A DNA stretch of 40,339 bases from Verrucomicrobiales bacterium (GCA_031266335.1 JAISBF010000165.1:1-40339); one strand, 5' to 3'; positions 10,343-20,085 are shown, counted from the first letter of the stretch. Notes: generated from the letters alone by a model not told the origin. Numbers and translations are program-made.

Positions 10343-11104
10343 GGTGTTAAATTTGCTCTTCCTCGACGCCGAGGTCGCTGCCGACGATGATTTTTTCGGT
10401 GATGGATTTTTGCCGTAGAGTTTGCCGTGCAGGAGCGGTTCCAGGGTGTAGGCCCAGACTTGGGCCTGGTGGGGGACGGGGTGCTGGTCGGCGCAGTTGT
10501 TTTCGCTGCCTTGGTAGATGATGACCGGGGTGTCGTGGTTGATGCTGCGGGTGACGCGGGCGTCGGCGAGGCCGCGCGGAAGGGTCCAGTGGACGGTGAC
10601 GCCGCCGCCGGTGAAGGCGGGGTAGATGCGGCCGACGGATTGGGCGGGGTCGGGTTTGTGGGTCGGTTTATAGTTGATGCCGAGCAGGTCATAGTCTTCG
10701 CGGTTGCAGTGGGGGCTGCGGAGGACGCGGTTGGTGAGGCGGTCTTCCTGCCAGAGCAGGCCGCCGTGTTTGCCTTCGATGTCGGCGAGCAGGTCGATGA
10801 GGTATTGGATGTTGGGGACGTGCAGCGGGTCGAGGTTTTTTTGCGTGAGCAGCTGGACGCGCAGGGCGCGCAGGGCGGTGAGGAAGTGTTTGGTCTCGAC
10901 GATGGCTTGGTTCAAGTGGCCGTAGGCGGCGGTGGTGTCGCTGATGGTGGCGATTTCGGCGTCGGTGATGACCGGTTCGGTTTTGGCTTTGATGCCGCCG
11001 AGGCTGCCGTTGTACTGGTTGAAGAAGTCATAAATGCCGTCCCAAGTCTTGCGGATATAGCGTTTGAGGCTGATGTTTAGTTTGTGGGTTGTGCTAGTAT
11101 TCAT
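10229..11104 (-). CDS. Hypothetical protein, probably frameshifted near the 3' end so that the called ORF runs into repeat copy B
   Basis: Long ORF downstream of the 21-bp array; the -1 frame reads SITEKIIVGSDLGVEEEQI* and stops just before the repeat. Confidence 0.65.
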   Translation of the reverse strand: MNTSTTHKLNISLKRYIRKTWDGIYDFFNQYNGSLGGIKAKTEPVITDAEIATISDTTAAYGHLNQAIVETKHFLTALRALRVQLLTQKNLDPLHVPNIQYLIDLLADIEGKHGGLLWQEDRLTNRVLRSPHCNREDYDLLGINYKPTHKPDPAQSVGRIYPAFTGGGVTVHWTLPRGLADARVTRSINHDTPVIIYQGSENNCADQHPVPHQAQVWAYTLEPLLHGKLYGKNPSPKKSSSAATSASRKSKFNTELRPRRREGAKDFFLTGRSRRTWSLFFKPSMNSMFSL

Positions 11105-11148
11105 GTAATTTCCTGATTATTATTCGTTTATATCAATAGTAAAGGCAT

Positions 11149-11400
11149 TTCTACCGGCGGTAGAAGCGCTTCTACCAGCGGTAGAGACGTTTCTACCGAC
11201 GGTAGAGAGGCTTCTACCAACGGTAGAGACGTTTCTACCAGCGGTAGATAGGCTTCTACCAACGGTAGAGAGGCTTCTACCGACGGTAGAAACGCTTCTA
11301 CCAGCGGTAGAGAGGCTTCTACCGACGGTAGAGACGTTTCTACCGGCGGTAGAGAGGCTTCTACCAGCGGTAGAAACGCTTCTACCGACGGTAGATACGT
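11149..11400. repeat. Tandem array of 12 x 21-bp palindromic units TTCTACC-RR-CGGTAGA + 5-nt linker
   Basis: All 12 units read directly; stem invariant, centre RR and linker variable. Confidence 0.97.
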
Positions 11401-11443
11401 CCTCTATAAGTTATCTGATGGGATTATTCAAGAGTTTTTGAAT

Positions 11444-11528
11444 TTTAACCATAGATGAACACAGATGAACACGGATAGTTTTTTTTCTGTTTTCTATCTG
11501 TGTCCATCTGTGTCCATCCGTGGTTAAA
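11444..11528. repeat. Inverted-repeat hairpin, tttaaccatagatgaacacagatgaacacggatag / ctatctgtgtccatctgtgtccatccgtggttaaa
   Basis: Arms read directly; same family as the arms flanking the GxxExxY gene at 33.4-33.8 kb. Confidence 0.93.
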
Positions 11529-11536
11529 AACTGTGC

Positions 11537-14500
11537 TCAGTCCAGAGGCAACAGCTGAACCATCCGCCCGTCATTCGGCCCGCAGGGGAGGGTGAAGGTC
11601 AAAGTGCCGTCCCGCTCCTCGGCGGGCAGGGCGATGACGCGGTCGAGGTCGATGACGCGGTAACGGGTCGCCGTTTGCGCGGGGTCGAGGCGGCGCGGGT
11701 TGACGCTGACGGTCAAGGTCTGCGCGCTGTCGCTCTGGCTGCCGAGGATGATATAGAGGCTGCCGTCGTTGGCGAAGGCGGTGGTGCCGATACCGCCGGG
11801 GCTGACGGTCAGCGGGTCGCCGCAGAGGTCGAGGATGAGTTTGGCGAGCAGGGCGCTTTGCTGGCCGTCGAGTTCGCGGACGGGGACGGGGCAGAACAGG
11901 CGCTGTTGGTAGATGTAGGCGAAGGGTTGGCCGGCGCTGTCGTTGACGACCTTGGTGTCGGCCGCGGCGAGCCAGCCGGCGGCGGTGTATTTGGCGCCGA
12001 AGAATTGCTCGGCGGCGGGGCGGTTTTCGCGCGGCTGGCCGCCGACGGCGATGACGGGGGCGCCGGCCCGGTTCAGGCGCTCCAGTTCGGCGAGTTCCCA
12101 CGGGTCGGTCTCGAAGCCGTCCACGACGATTAGCGGTTGGACGCCGCGCCAGTCTTTCAACGTGTGGGTGCTGGCGAAGAAGCTGACCGGGACGCTGTTT
12201 TTGACGAGGCGGTGGTAGAGTTCGCCGACGAGTTCGTTGACCTGGTCGTAGCCTTTGCCGGCGAACAGGCCGAAGCCGAGCGGGCCGGCCGCCGGGGTCA
12301 GGCGGTGTTCCTGGAGTTGCCAGGAGGCGACCAGGCCGAAGCCGACGGGGCGGTCGGGCCGCTGCCAGATCATGCGGCTTTGCGCGCGGTTGAAGTTCTG
12401 CCAGTCGTCGAGGGTCATCTTGGTGCCGACGCCGCCCTGGTTGGAGAAGCCATAGACGGTGTAGGGTTTGAACTCGCCGCCGCTGGTGACGCGGCCGGCG
12501 TAGTAGGTGGCGTACCATTGGCGGCGGGCCGGCTCGACATCGCCGCTGACGCTGAACCAGGTGGAGTTGCCGAGCACGCCGCTGACCCAGCCCCATTCGT
12601 TGTAGGCGCCGGATTCGAAGTCCGGGTTGGCGGCGACGACGCCGTAGCGGTAGCCGAGGGATTTGTACAGGTCCTCGTCGCGCAACTCCCAGAACAGGTC
12701 GGTGCCGACGGCCTTGTGGGTCTGGCCGAGCTTGGCGCCGACCGCGCCGCCGGAGAGGGGGAAGCTGCCGTGGGATTCGAACGAGAAGCGGATGCCGGCG
12801 TCGGCGAAGCGCTGCTGGCTCTTGAGCAGTTCGTCGGCGTAGCGGTTGAGTTCGTAGCGCTGGAACTCGTCGGCGTATTCCTCGGTGATGGCGCGGTTGA
12901 TGGCGGCGCGGGTGCGGCCTGGCAGGCCGGGCTTACCTTGCGCGCGCAGGTATTGGTCGAAGCGGATGTAGTTGGCCCAAGTGAAGGACGCGCCGATGGG
13001 GATGCCGTTCCAGCGGTCGCTGCCGACGACGTGGAGGGAGGTCTTGCCCTTCCAATCGCGGTTGGCGAAGCGGTCGAGCAAGTGGTCGGTGGCCCAGTCC
13101 CAGACGTAGCGGCCGCTGGGGAAATCGCGCCACGGGCCGGTGTAGTGGGAGAGGCGGGCGGAGGAGAGGTAGAAGTAGCGGGCCTCGTCCTTGTTGCGGG
13201 CGCCGATTTCCATCAAGTCGTGCGTCCAGGCCCAGACCTTGTCGTCGGGGCCGCCCCAGCCCTGGGTGTCGTCGCGGGCGCCCTTGCCGAATTGGTCGAG
13301 GGCGACGAAGCCGGGCGAGCAGAGGAAGCCGATTTGCGCCGCGCCGAGCAGGTCGCGGGTGAGGACGTGGGGGCGGTTTGCTGGGATGAAGAGGAGCGGG
13401 AAGGAGGGGGAATTGATTATTGATGATTGATTATTGATTATTGGGGATTTTGGCGCTGGCGCGGTGGCAGCGGTGGCGAGGGCGGCGGTATCGGCGGGGT
13501 CTTTTTTGACGAAACGGCCCAGCCATTTGCGAACGGGGCCGGCCTCGGCCTTGGGGCTGGCCGTGGCGGCCTCTTTCGGCAAATGATCAATATTCAATTT
13601 TCCATTATCAATTAAAAATTCCGCGTCCACGCGGACCGTGGCGGTGCGCGCCTGGCTGGGGACGCTGACGGTGACGGTTTGCTCGCGCAACGGCTCCACG
13701 GTCAGCGGTTGCTCGGCGAGGGTGGTGACGGCGCCGGTGGCGGGGTCGCTGAGGGTGACGCGCAAGGTGCCGCTGACGGCGGGGGGGAGTTGCGCGGCGG
13801 GCCAGCCGTAGATTTCCCACTCGTCGATGACGCCGTTGACCTCGGTGTTGGGCAACTTCGGCTCGTTGGGGGCCTTGGGGTCGAGGCCGGTGATGGTCAG
13901 CGTGCAGCTGGTGATGGCGGCGGGGGCGGGGAATTCGTCGTCGCGGATGGCGAACACGTAGGCCGCGTCGCTGACCTCCAGCAGCGGGGCGTCGCCGCCG
14001 GCGGCGAGGGTGAAGTTTTTCGGGTTGTTAAGGTGGTAGCGGCGGTAGTCGCCCTGGCCGGCGAGGCGCTGGGCGGCGGCGGTGACGGTCAGCGGCCAGT
14101 GGAGGCTGAGTTGCTGGGCGTACTGGTCGTTGCGTTTGCCGACCCAGTAGGCGAACACGGCGGGCTGTTTGTGGCGGATGTTCTCGTAGCTGTAGGCGGT
14201 GTTGTTGAGGCCCTCGACGCTGGGGTTCTCCGGCCAGCCGTGGTCGGCGGCGCGGGCGAGGGGGGCGAGGTTGTGGCGGGCGTTGGCGACGCGGATGTTG
14301 AGCTTCGGCGTGTCGCCGCAGAAGTAGGTGTAGCGCTCGACGGGGATGCTGTTGCCGCCGCTGATGCCGACGCCGCCGACGGTCCAGCCCGCGACTTTCT
14401 CAAAGCCGTTGACGTTCTCGCCCTCGATGCGAACCGTCACCGCCGGCGTGAGATCCACGATGCCGGCCGCGGTCGCGCCGGGCTGGCGGCGGTCGGCGGT

Positions 14501-15601
14501 GGCGAGGCCGGCCTCGACGCGCAGCAGGTGCTCGCTGGCGCGGTCGGCGGCGCGCGGCGCGAGGTCGCCGCGCAGGGCCTCGCTGACGGTGACCAGGGGG
14601 ATTTTTTGCGCGGCGTTGGCGGCCACGGTCAGCGGCTGGGTGTAGGCGTTGCGGACGCTGCCGGTGAAGTTGCGAATCTTGACCGCCAGCGTGGCGCGGA
14701 CGGCGCGACCGGTCGGGTTGGTGACGGTGACCGTCAGCGGGCCGCCGGATTGCACCATCGGCAGGTCGAGTTTGAGCGCGGTGACATCGTCAGCGCCGGC
14801 GTCCGCCGGGACGGGCGCGGCGGCGGCGAGCAGGGCGCGCATGAACGCTTCGTAGCCGGCCCACGCCGGCAGCGCGCCGTCGAGCAGGTCGCCGGCGAAG
14901 ACGAAGACTTGGCCGGCGCCGTACCGCCCGCCGACCAGCAGCGGCAGGCGGCCGTCCTGGTCGGTGTTTAATAACACGTGCCAGTCGGTGTTCCATAACT
15001 CCTTGCCGAAGTGCGCCGGCTCGTAGCGGTGCTGGCCGGCCTCGACGGTGGAGTAGGGGAGGTGGAGGTCGAAGCGCCAATCCATATGGAAGCCGGGGGT
15101 CTTGAGCGCGGCGGCGAGCGGGGAGTCGGCGGGGGCGGTGGCGCCGGTGCTGAGGCGTTTGAGGCGGTTGTCGTACGCGCTCCACGGGTTGACCGGCAGC
15201 AGCGTGCCGAGTTGCGCGTCCCAGAACTCCGCGCGGCGCTCCTCGCGCTGCTGGCCGGCGTCGGGGCTGTTCTCGGACTGGCGGTCCCAGTGGGAGGAGC
15301 CGACGGCGAGGCCGAGGACGAGGCTGCCGCCGCGGTTGAGGAACTCGGCGAAGCGGGCGCGCAACGCCTCCACCTGGTCGGCGGCGGGCGGGCGCGGCGA
15401 GTTGAAGATGAGGATGCCGTTGGCGTCGCGCAGGAGACTGTCAGCGGGGACTTCCCTGACGTCGTCGAGCTGGCGGATGAGTTGCCAGCCGGGGCCGGCT
15501 TCGCGCGGGTAGAAGACGGCGACGTTGACGGGTTCGCCGCCGCCGGTGACGGCCAGGGTCAGCGGCAGGCAGCCGGCGAGGATGAGGAGGAGTCGGTTCA
15601 T
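11537..15601 (-). CDS. Large secreted protein of unknown function; N-terminal region possibly ThuA/glutamine-amidotransferase-like
   Basis: 1354-aa ORF with signal peptide; contains low-complexity insertions (see findings). Domain guess is weak. Confidence 0.7.
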   Translation of the reverse strand: MNRLLLILAGCLPLTLAVTGGGEPVNVAVFYPREAGPGWQLIRQLDDVREVPADSLLRDANGILIFNSPRPPAADQVEALRARFAEFLNRGGSLVLGLAVGSSHWDRQSENSPDAGQQREERRAEFWDAQLGTLLPVNPWSAYDNRLKRLSTGATAPADSPLAAALKTPGFHMDWRFDLHLPYSTVEAGQHRYEPAHFGKELWNTDWHVLLNTDQDGRLPLLVGGRYGAGQVFVFAGDLLDGALPAWAGYEAFMRALLAAAAPVPADAGADDVTALKLDLPMVQSGGPLTVTVTNPTGRAVRATLAVKIRNFTGSVRNAYTQPLTVAANAAQKIPLVTVSEALRGDLAPRAADRASEHLLRVEAGLATADRRQPGATAAGIVDLTPAVTVRIEGENVNGFEKVAGWTVGGVGISGGNSIPVERYTYFCGDTPKLNIRVANARHNLAPLARAADHGWPENPSVEGLNNTAYSYENIRHKQPAVFAYWVGKRNDQYAQQLSLHWPLTVTAAAQRLAGQGDYRRYHLNNPKNFTLAAGGDAPLLEVSDAAYVFAIRDDEFPAPAAITSCTLTITGLDPKAPNEPKLPNTEVNGVIDEWEIYGWPAAQLPPAVSGTLRVTLSDPATGAVTTLAEQPLTVEPLREQTVTVSVPSQARTATVRVDAEFLIDNGKLNIDHLPKEAATASPKAEAGPVRKWLGRFVKKDPADTAALATAATAPAPKSPIINNQSSIINSPSFPLLFIPANRPHVLTRDLLGAAQIGFLCSPGFVALDQFGKGARDDTQGWGGPDDKVWAWTHDLMEIGARNKDEARYFYLSSARLSHYTGPWRDFPSGRYVWDWATDHLLDRFANRDWKGKTSLHVVGSDRWNGIPIGASFTWANYIRFDQYLRAQGKPGLPGRTRAAINRAITEEYADEFQRYELNRYADELLKSQQRFADAGIRFSFESHGSFPLSGGAVGAKLGQTHKAVGTDLFWELRDEDLYKSLGYRYGVVAANPDFESGAYNEWGWVSGVLGNSTWFSVSGDVEPARRQWYATYYAGRVTSGGEFKPYTVYGFSNQGGVGTKMTLDDWQNFNRAQSRMIWQRPDRPVGFGLVASWQLQEHRLTPAAGPLGFGLFAGKGYDQVNELVGELYHRLVKNSVPVSFFASTHTLKDWRGVQPLIVVDGFETDPWELAELERLNRAGAPVIAVGGQPRENRPAAEQFFGAKYTAAGWLAAADTKVVNDSAGQPFAYIYQQRLFCPVPVRELDGQQSALLAKLILDLCGDPLTVSPGGIGTTAFANDGSLYIILGSQSDSAQTLTVSVNPRRLDPAQTATRYRVIDLDRVIALPAEERDGTLTFTLPCGPNDGRMVQLLPLD

Positions 15602-15640
15602 AATATTTCTCCGGGTAATGACCGTCAGCGGGCGGTCGGG

Positions 15641-16750
15641 CTAAAGTTGTCGCGCGATGGCCAGCGTCACGTCCGCCGGCAGCGTGGCGAGGATGACGCG
15701 GTTGCCCCTGACCGTCAGCGTGACGTGCCAGTAGGCTTCCTCGATGACCTCGTCCTTGTTGTTTTGCCAATTGCCGATGGGGGTGGACCAGGCGGCGGGC
15801 TGGCCGGGCAGCGGTTCGTATTTGTCGCGCGCGGCCATCTTTTCCGCGGCGGCGGCGGCGTCCTTGGCCGAGGCGAATTCGATGACGTTCAGCGCGTTGC
15901 CGAACGCCATGCGGTGCGGGCCGGCGAGCCAGCGGACGATGGATTTTTCCTCCAGAAAGCCGGGCGCGAGCCATTTGTAGCGGCGGATTTTTTGCGGCGG
16001 CAAATCGCCCGCGGCCTCCTCGATGGCGCGGTATTCGTTCTCCGGCACGTCGTACCAGCCGGCCAGCGTCGCGGTTTTACCGCCGCCGAGGGTGACGGTG
16101 GGCGGGATTTTCACCGTCAGCGGCGCGGGATCGGGGTCGCGGTCGAGGATGGTGGTTTGCGGGCGGGTGAGCTTGCCGACGGGGACGAAGCCGCCGAGCA
16201 AGCCTTGCTGGAAAGCCTTGAGCGCGGCGAGCAGGCCGGCCTCGCTGGTGCCGCTGAGTTTGACCAAAATGGTGCCGACCGGCGCGGCTTGGATTTTTTG
16301 CGAGTGCAGGAAGGGATTGCGGTCGCACTCGATCCAGCCGATGTCGCCTTGCAAATAACCCCAGCCCTGGGAGTAGAGTGATTTTTGCGCCTCGTCCACG
16401 CTGACGGTGAAGCCCCAGACTTTTTGCAGCAACTCGTCCTGTGACGGCAGGCCGATGACGATCAGGTGATTGTGCGCCGCCAAGTCGTATTGTTTCGGGT
16501 TGAGCAGCGCGGCGCTGTCCTGGGCCTTGACGACGCCGTACTCGCCGGCGGCCTTCAGCGCCTGCAACAACGGCGCTTGCGCGACGCTGACGGTGAAGTC
16601 GGCCACGGCCTTTCGCAAGTCGGGCGACAAATTGCTGCCGGAGCAGATTAACACGTCACGCTCCGCCGCGAACGCGGCAACCGTCAGGCCCCAGGCCATG
16701 AGCAGCGGTGATATAATGAGTTTAACAGGCCGCGAATTCATGCCGTGCAT
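15641..16750 (-). CDS. Hypothetical secreted protein
   Basis: 369-aa ORF with N-terminal hydrophobic segment, same strand and directly upstream of the 1354-aa ORF. Confidence 0.65.
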   Translation of the reverse strand: MHGMNSRPVKLIISPLLMAWGLTVAAFAAERDVLICSGSNLSPDLRKAVADFTVSVAQAPLLQALKAAGEYGVVKAQDSAALLNPKQYDLAAHNHLIVIGLPSQDELLQKVWGFTVSVDEAQKSLYSQGWGYLQGDIGWIECDRNPFLHSQKIQAAPVGTILVKLSGTSEAGLLAALKAFQQGLLGGFVPVGKLTRPQTTILDRDPDPAPLTVKIPPTVTLGGGKTATLAGWYDVPENEYRAIEEAAGDLPPQKIRRYKWLAPGFLEEKSIVRWLAGPHRMAFGNALNVIEFASAKDAAAAAEKMAARDKYEPLPGQPAAWSTPIGNWQNNKDEVIEEAYWHVTLTVRGNRVILATLPADVTLAIARQL

Positions 16751-16851
16751 GATAGGTGCTACTAAGCAAACAAAGCAAGCGGTTTCTGGTTCTTTGGCCG
16801 TTAAATAAATTACTTTTCAAGGTATTACGGCTGACGATAGCATCTGCTTAT

Positions 16852-18888
16852 ATGCAAAAGAACTCACCGCCGGTCGCGGCGCGCGCGGACACTCCCCGCT
16901 GGTCGTTATTACCGGCGGGCGGCATCGGTTGGGAGGTGGAGACCGCCGGCGGGCTGCCGCATGTTGACCGGGTGGAACTGTGCGGTTTCCAACTGGCCGC
17001 GGTGGTGCATTACGGGGCGCGGGCCAACGGTTTGCTGGTGTTGCGGAAGGATGTGATCTGGCCGCGGCTGCGGATTTTCCCCAATGACACGCACGGCGCG
17101 CTGGCGCGCAGTTTCGGAGCAGGCGCGGTGTTGCGCCTGGCGGTGGACGGCAAGCTGGTGATGACGGAGCGGCTGGCGCGGGCGCGGTTCGACGGGATGT
17201 TGCGCCTGGAAACCACGACCGCGGAGGGGCTGGGGATTGCGCGCGATATTTATCCGGCCGGTGACGCGCCGGCGCTGCTCGAGCATTACACGATTACCAA
17301 TCACAGCGGCCGCGCGCTGCGGCTGCATATCGCGTCCAATTCGTTCACGGAGGAAATTGACGCCGCGCTGGGAGTGTACGGCGCGTATGTGGTGACGGCG
17401 GCGCCCGACCGGACCGGTGATTTTCAACTGGCGCCGGGGGAGAGGGTCGAGGCGACCTGGATGATCAGCGGGCGGCTGGCCGGCGACGCGCCGCTGAGCC
17501 TGGACAGCGCGCGGGAAAAGACGCGGCGCCGGGCGTTGCAGGCGGACTTGCGCCGGACGCTGATCTTGACCACCCCGGATGCCGAGTTGAATGAGATGTT
17601 CGCGCTGGCCAAGTGGCACGCGGCGGAGAGTATTTTTGCCACCAAGGGCGGCCTCATGCACGCGCCGGGCGGCGGCCTGGGGACGGAGACTTCGATGCCC
17701 AGCCGGGCGCGTTATTACGCGGCGATTTGGACCAACGACCAGGTGGAATACGCGGCGCCGTTTTTCGGGTACCTGGATTACGCGCCCGGTCGCGCGGCGA
17801 CGGAGAACGCTTTCCGCCTGTTCGCCAAATTCGTCAACCGCGAGTGGCGCAGCGTGCCGTCGTCGGTCATCGCCGAGGGGGACGATTGTTGGTCGGACGC
17901 CGGCGACCGTGGCGACGCGGCGATGCTCGCCCAGGGGCTTGGGCGTTACGCGCTGACGCTCGGCGACCGCGCGGTGGCGGAGCAATGGTGGCCGCTGCTC
18001 GTTTGGTGCCTCGAATATTGCCGCCGCCAACTCAACGCGGACGGGGTGGTGGCGTCCGCCAGCGACGAGTTGGAGGGCCGCCTGCCCGCCGGCGACGCCA
18101 ATTTGCACACCAGCGTGCTCGTGTATGACGCGTTGCGGTCGGCGGCGGCGCTGGCGCGGGATTTGGGCCGGCCGGTCACCGTCAGCGACGAGTACGCGCA
18201 ACGCGCCGAGGCTTTGCGCCGCGCGATTGAAAAATTTTTCGGCGCTGACGTTGAGGGATTCGCCACGTACCGTTACTACCGCGAGAACACCGTGTTGCGC
18301 GCGTGGATTTGCAGCCCGCTGACGGTCGGCCTGTTCGAGCGGCAGGCCGCCACCGTCAGCGCCCTGGTCTCGCCGCGATTGTGGACGGCGGACGGCGTGC
18401 GCAGCGCGTCGAACCGGCCGGACTTTTGGGATCGCGCCACCTTGTACGCCCTGCGGGGCATGTTTTGCGCGGGCGCGGCCGAGGTTGCGCTGGCCGGCCT
18501 GCGCGCCTACACCGCGCGCCGCCTGCTGGGCGAGCACGTGCCCTACGCGGTTGAGGCGCAAAGCCCGACCGCCATCGAGACGGCGCAATGTCACCTGGCC
18601 GCCGAAAGCGCGTTATACGTCAGGATTTTTGTCGAGGGCGTGCTGGGATTGCGCCCGACCGGACTGCGGTCGTTTTCGTTGCAGCCCTGCCTGCCCGCGG
18701 CCTGGCCGGAAGTCCGGCTGGAAAAAATCAACGCGTTCGGCCAGGAGTTTGACCTGCATGTCCGCCGCCTGCCCGCCGGCGGGGATTTGCAAGTTATCCT
18801 CGCGAGCCGGCAACAGTCCTGGCAACGGATTCTGCGCGCGACCGAGGCGCTGACCGTGCGCTTTACCGCCGCTGGCGTTGAGTGGTGA
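16852..18888 (+). CDS. Six-hairpin (alpha/alpha)6 glycosidase-like / amylo-alpha-1,6-glucosidase-like protein
   Basis: Architecture and motifs such as RYYAAIWTNDQVEYAAPFFGYLDY, VIAEGDDCWSDAGDRGDAAM; start moved to 16852 (MQKNSPPV). Confidence 0.65.
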   Translation: MQKNSPPVAARADTPRWSLLPAGGIGWEVETAGGLPHVDRVELCGFQLAAVVHYGARANGLLVLRKDVIWPRLRIFPNDTHGALARSFGAGAVLRLAVDGKLVMTERLARARFDGMLRLETTTAEGLGIARDIYPAGDAPALLEHYTITNHSGRALRLHIASNSFTEEIDAALGVYGAYVVTAAPDRTGDFQLAPGERVEATWMISGRLAGDAPLSLDSAREKTRRRALQADLRRTLILTTPDAELNEMFALAKWHAAESIFATKGGLMHAPGGGLGTETSMPSRARYYAAIWTNDQVEYAAPFFGYLDYAPGRAATENAFRLFAKFVNREWRSVPSSVIAEGDDCWSDAGDRGDAAMLAQGLGRYALTLGDRAVAEQWWPLLVWCLEYCRRQLNADGVVASASDELEGRLPAGDANLHTSVLVYDALRSAAALARDLGRPVTVSDEYAQRAEALRRAIEKFFGADVEGFATYRYYRENTVLRAWICSPLTVGLFERQAATVSALVSPRLWTADGVRSASNRPDFWDRATLYALRGMFCAGAAEVALAGLRAYTARRLLGEHVPYAVEAQSPTAIETAQCHLAAESALYVRIFVEGVLGLRPTGLRSFSLQPCLPAAWPEVRLEKINAFGQEFDLHVRRLPAGGDLQVILASRQQSWQRILRATEALTVRFTAAGVEW

Positions 18889-18933
18889 AGTCCACCTTGG
18901 CGGCCGGGCTTAAATGACCTAGCATGTCGCGTT

Positions 18934-20085
18934 GTGTTCAAGTCGCTGATCGTGATGCCACTGTTCAACCACGCCGCCACGGTCAGCGGCGTGGCGCGGG
19001 AGGTGTTGCGGCGTTACGCCGAGCTGCTGGTCGTGGACGACGGGAGCACTGACGGTGGCGCCGCCACACTCGACGGCCTGCCGCTGACGGTGCTACGGCA
19101 CGCGGCCAATCGCGGCAAGGGCGCGGCGATTTTGACGGCGGCGCGCTGGGCGCGGGAGCGCGGGTTCACGCACCTGCTCACGATTGACGCCGACGGCCAG
19201 CATTTTCCCGACGATATTGAAATCCTGCTGGCGCGCGGGCGTGAATGGCCCAACGCCATCGTCATCGGCGCGCGCGATTTCAATACGCCGAACGTGCCCG
19301 CGGCGTCGCGCTTCGGGCGCCAGTTCTCCGCGTTCTGGGCGCGGGTGCAGACGGGGCGCGCGGTCGGCGACATCCAAAGCGGTTTGCGACTCTACCCGCT
19401 GACAGTGTTTGCCGCGTTGCGTCTCGGCGCGCGGCGCTACGCGTTCGAGGTCGAGATTGTCATCAAGGCGCTGTGGCACGGCTTCACGGTCAGCGAAGTG
19501 CCGGTGCGGGTGCATTATCCGCCGGCGCGCGAGCGGGTGTCGCATTTCCACCAATGGCGCGATAATTTGCGGGTGGCGCTGCTGAACACGCGACTGACCG
19601 CGCGGGCGCTGCTGCCAATCCCGCACCGGCAATTCATCGCCGACGGTGACGGCCAGGTGACTGCGCTCAACCCGTGCCAGGTCGTCCTCGCGCAACTGCG
19701 CCGGCGCGAGAACCCGCTGCGGCTGGGCGTCTCGGCGGCCTGGGGCGTGTTTTGGGGTTCGCTGGCGCTGCCCGGCGCGCGGCAAATGTTTTTGCTGTGG
19801 GGCGTCGGCTGGTTCAACCTGAACCGGCTGATCGCGTTCAGCGCGGAGAAATTGGCGCTGCCGCCGCTGGTGCCCGCGCTGTGCATTGAGGCGGGGCACC
19901 GCTTGCGCCACGGCGAATGGCTCACCGAGTTTTCGTGGCGCACGCTGGGCTGGCAATTCCTTGACCGCTGCTGGGAATGGATTCTCGGCTCGCTGCTGGT
20001 GGCGCCGGCGCTGGCGCTGACGGTGGGCGCGGCGGTCTGGTTGCTGGGCAAAGTGTTGCGGCACGGGGTGAATTTGGTCAAATGA
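18934..20085 (+). CDS. Glycosyltransferase family 2 (DPM synthase-like) with C-terminal DUF2062-like membrane region
   Basis: VVDDGSTDGGAA, TIDADGQHFPDDI, GDIQSGLRLYPL; C-terminal hydrophobic region. Confidence 0.85.
   Translation: MFKSLIVMPLFNHAATVSGVAREVLRRYAELLVVDDGSTDGGAATLDGLPLTVLRHAANRGKGAAILTAARWARERGFTHLLTIDADGQHFPDDIEILLARGREWPNAIVIGARDFNTPNVPAASRFGRQFSAFWARVQTGRAVGDIQSGLRLYPLTVFAALRLGARRYAFEVEIVIKALWHGFTVSEVPVRVHYPPARERVSHFHQWRDNLRVALLNTRLTARALLPIPHRQFIADGDGQVTALNPCQVVLAQLRRRENPLRLGVSAAWGVFWGSLALPGARQMFLLWGVGWFNLNRLIAFSAEKLALPPLVPALCIEAGHRLRHGEWLTEFSWRTLGWQFLDRCWEWILGSLLVAPALALTVGAAVWLLGKVLRHGVNLVK

Noticed and set aside
11149-11400. 21-bp array as a CRISPR
   Set aside because: Repeats and 5-nt linkers are too short and there are no unique spacers; no cas genes nearby.
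12137-16381. Long plus-strand ORFs of 428, 430 and 456 aa opposite the 1354-aa and 369-aa genes
   Set aside because: Low-complexity G/A/V-rich antisense shadows typical of GC-rich coding DNA; the minus-strand products have signal peptides and normal composition.
16909-18594. 561-aa minus-strand ORF
   Set aside because: Antisense to the glycosidase-like gene; Arg/Gln-rich shadow composition.
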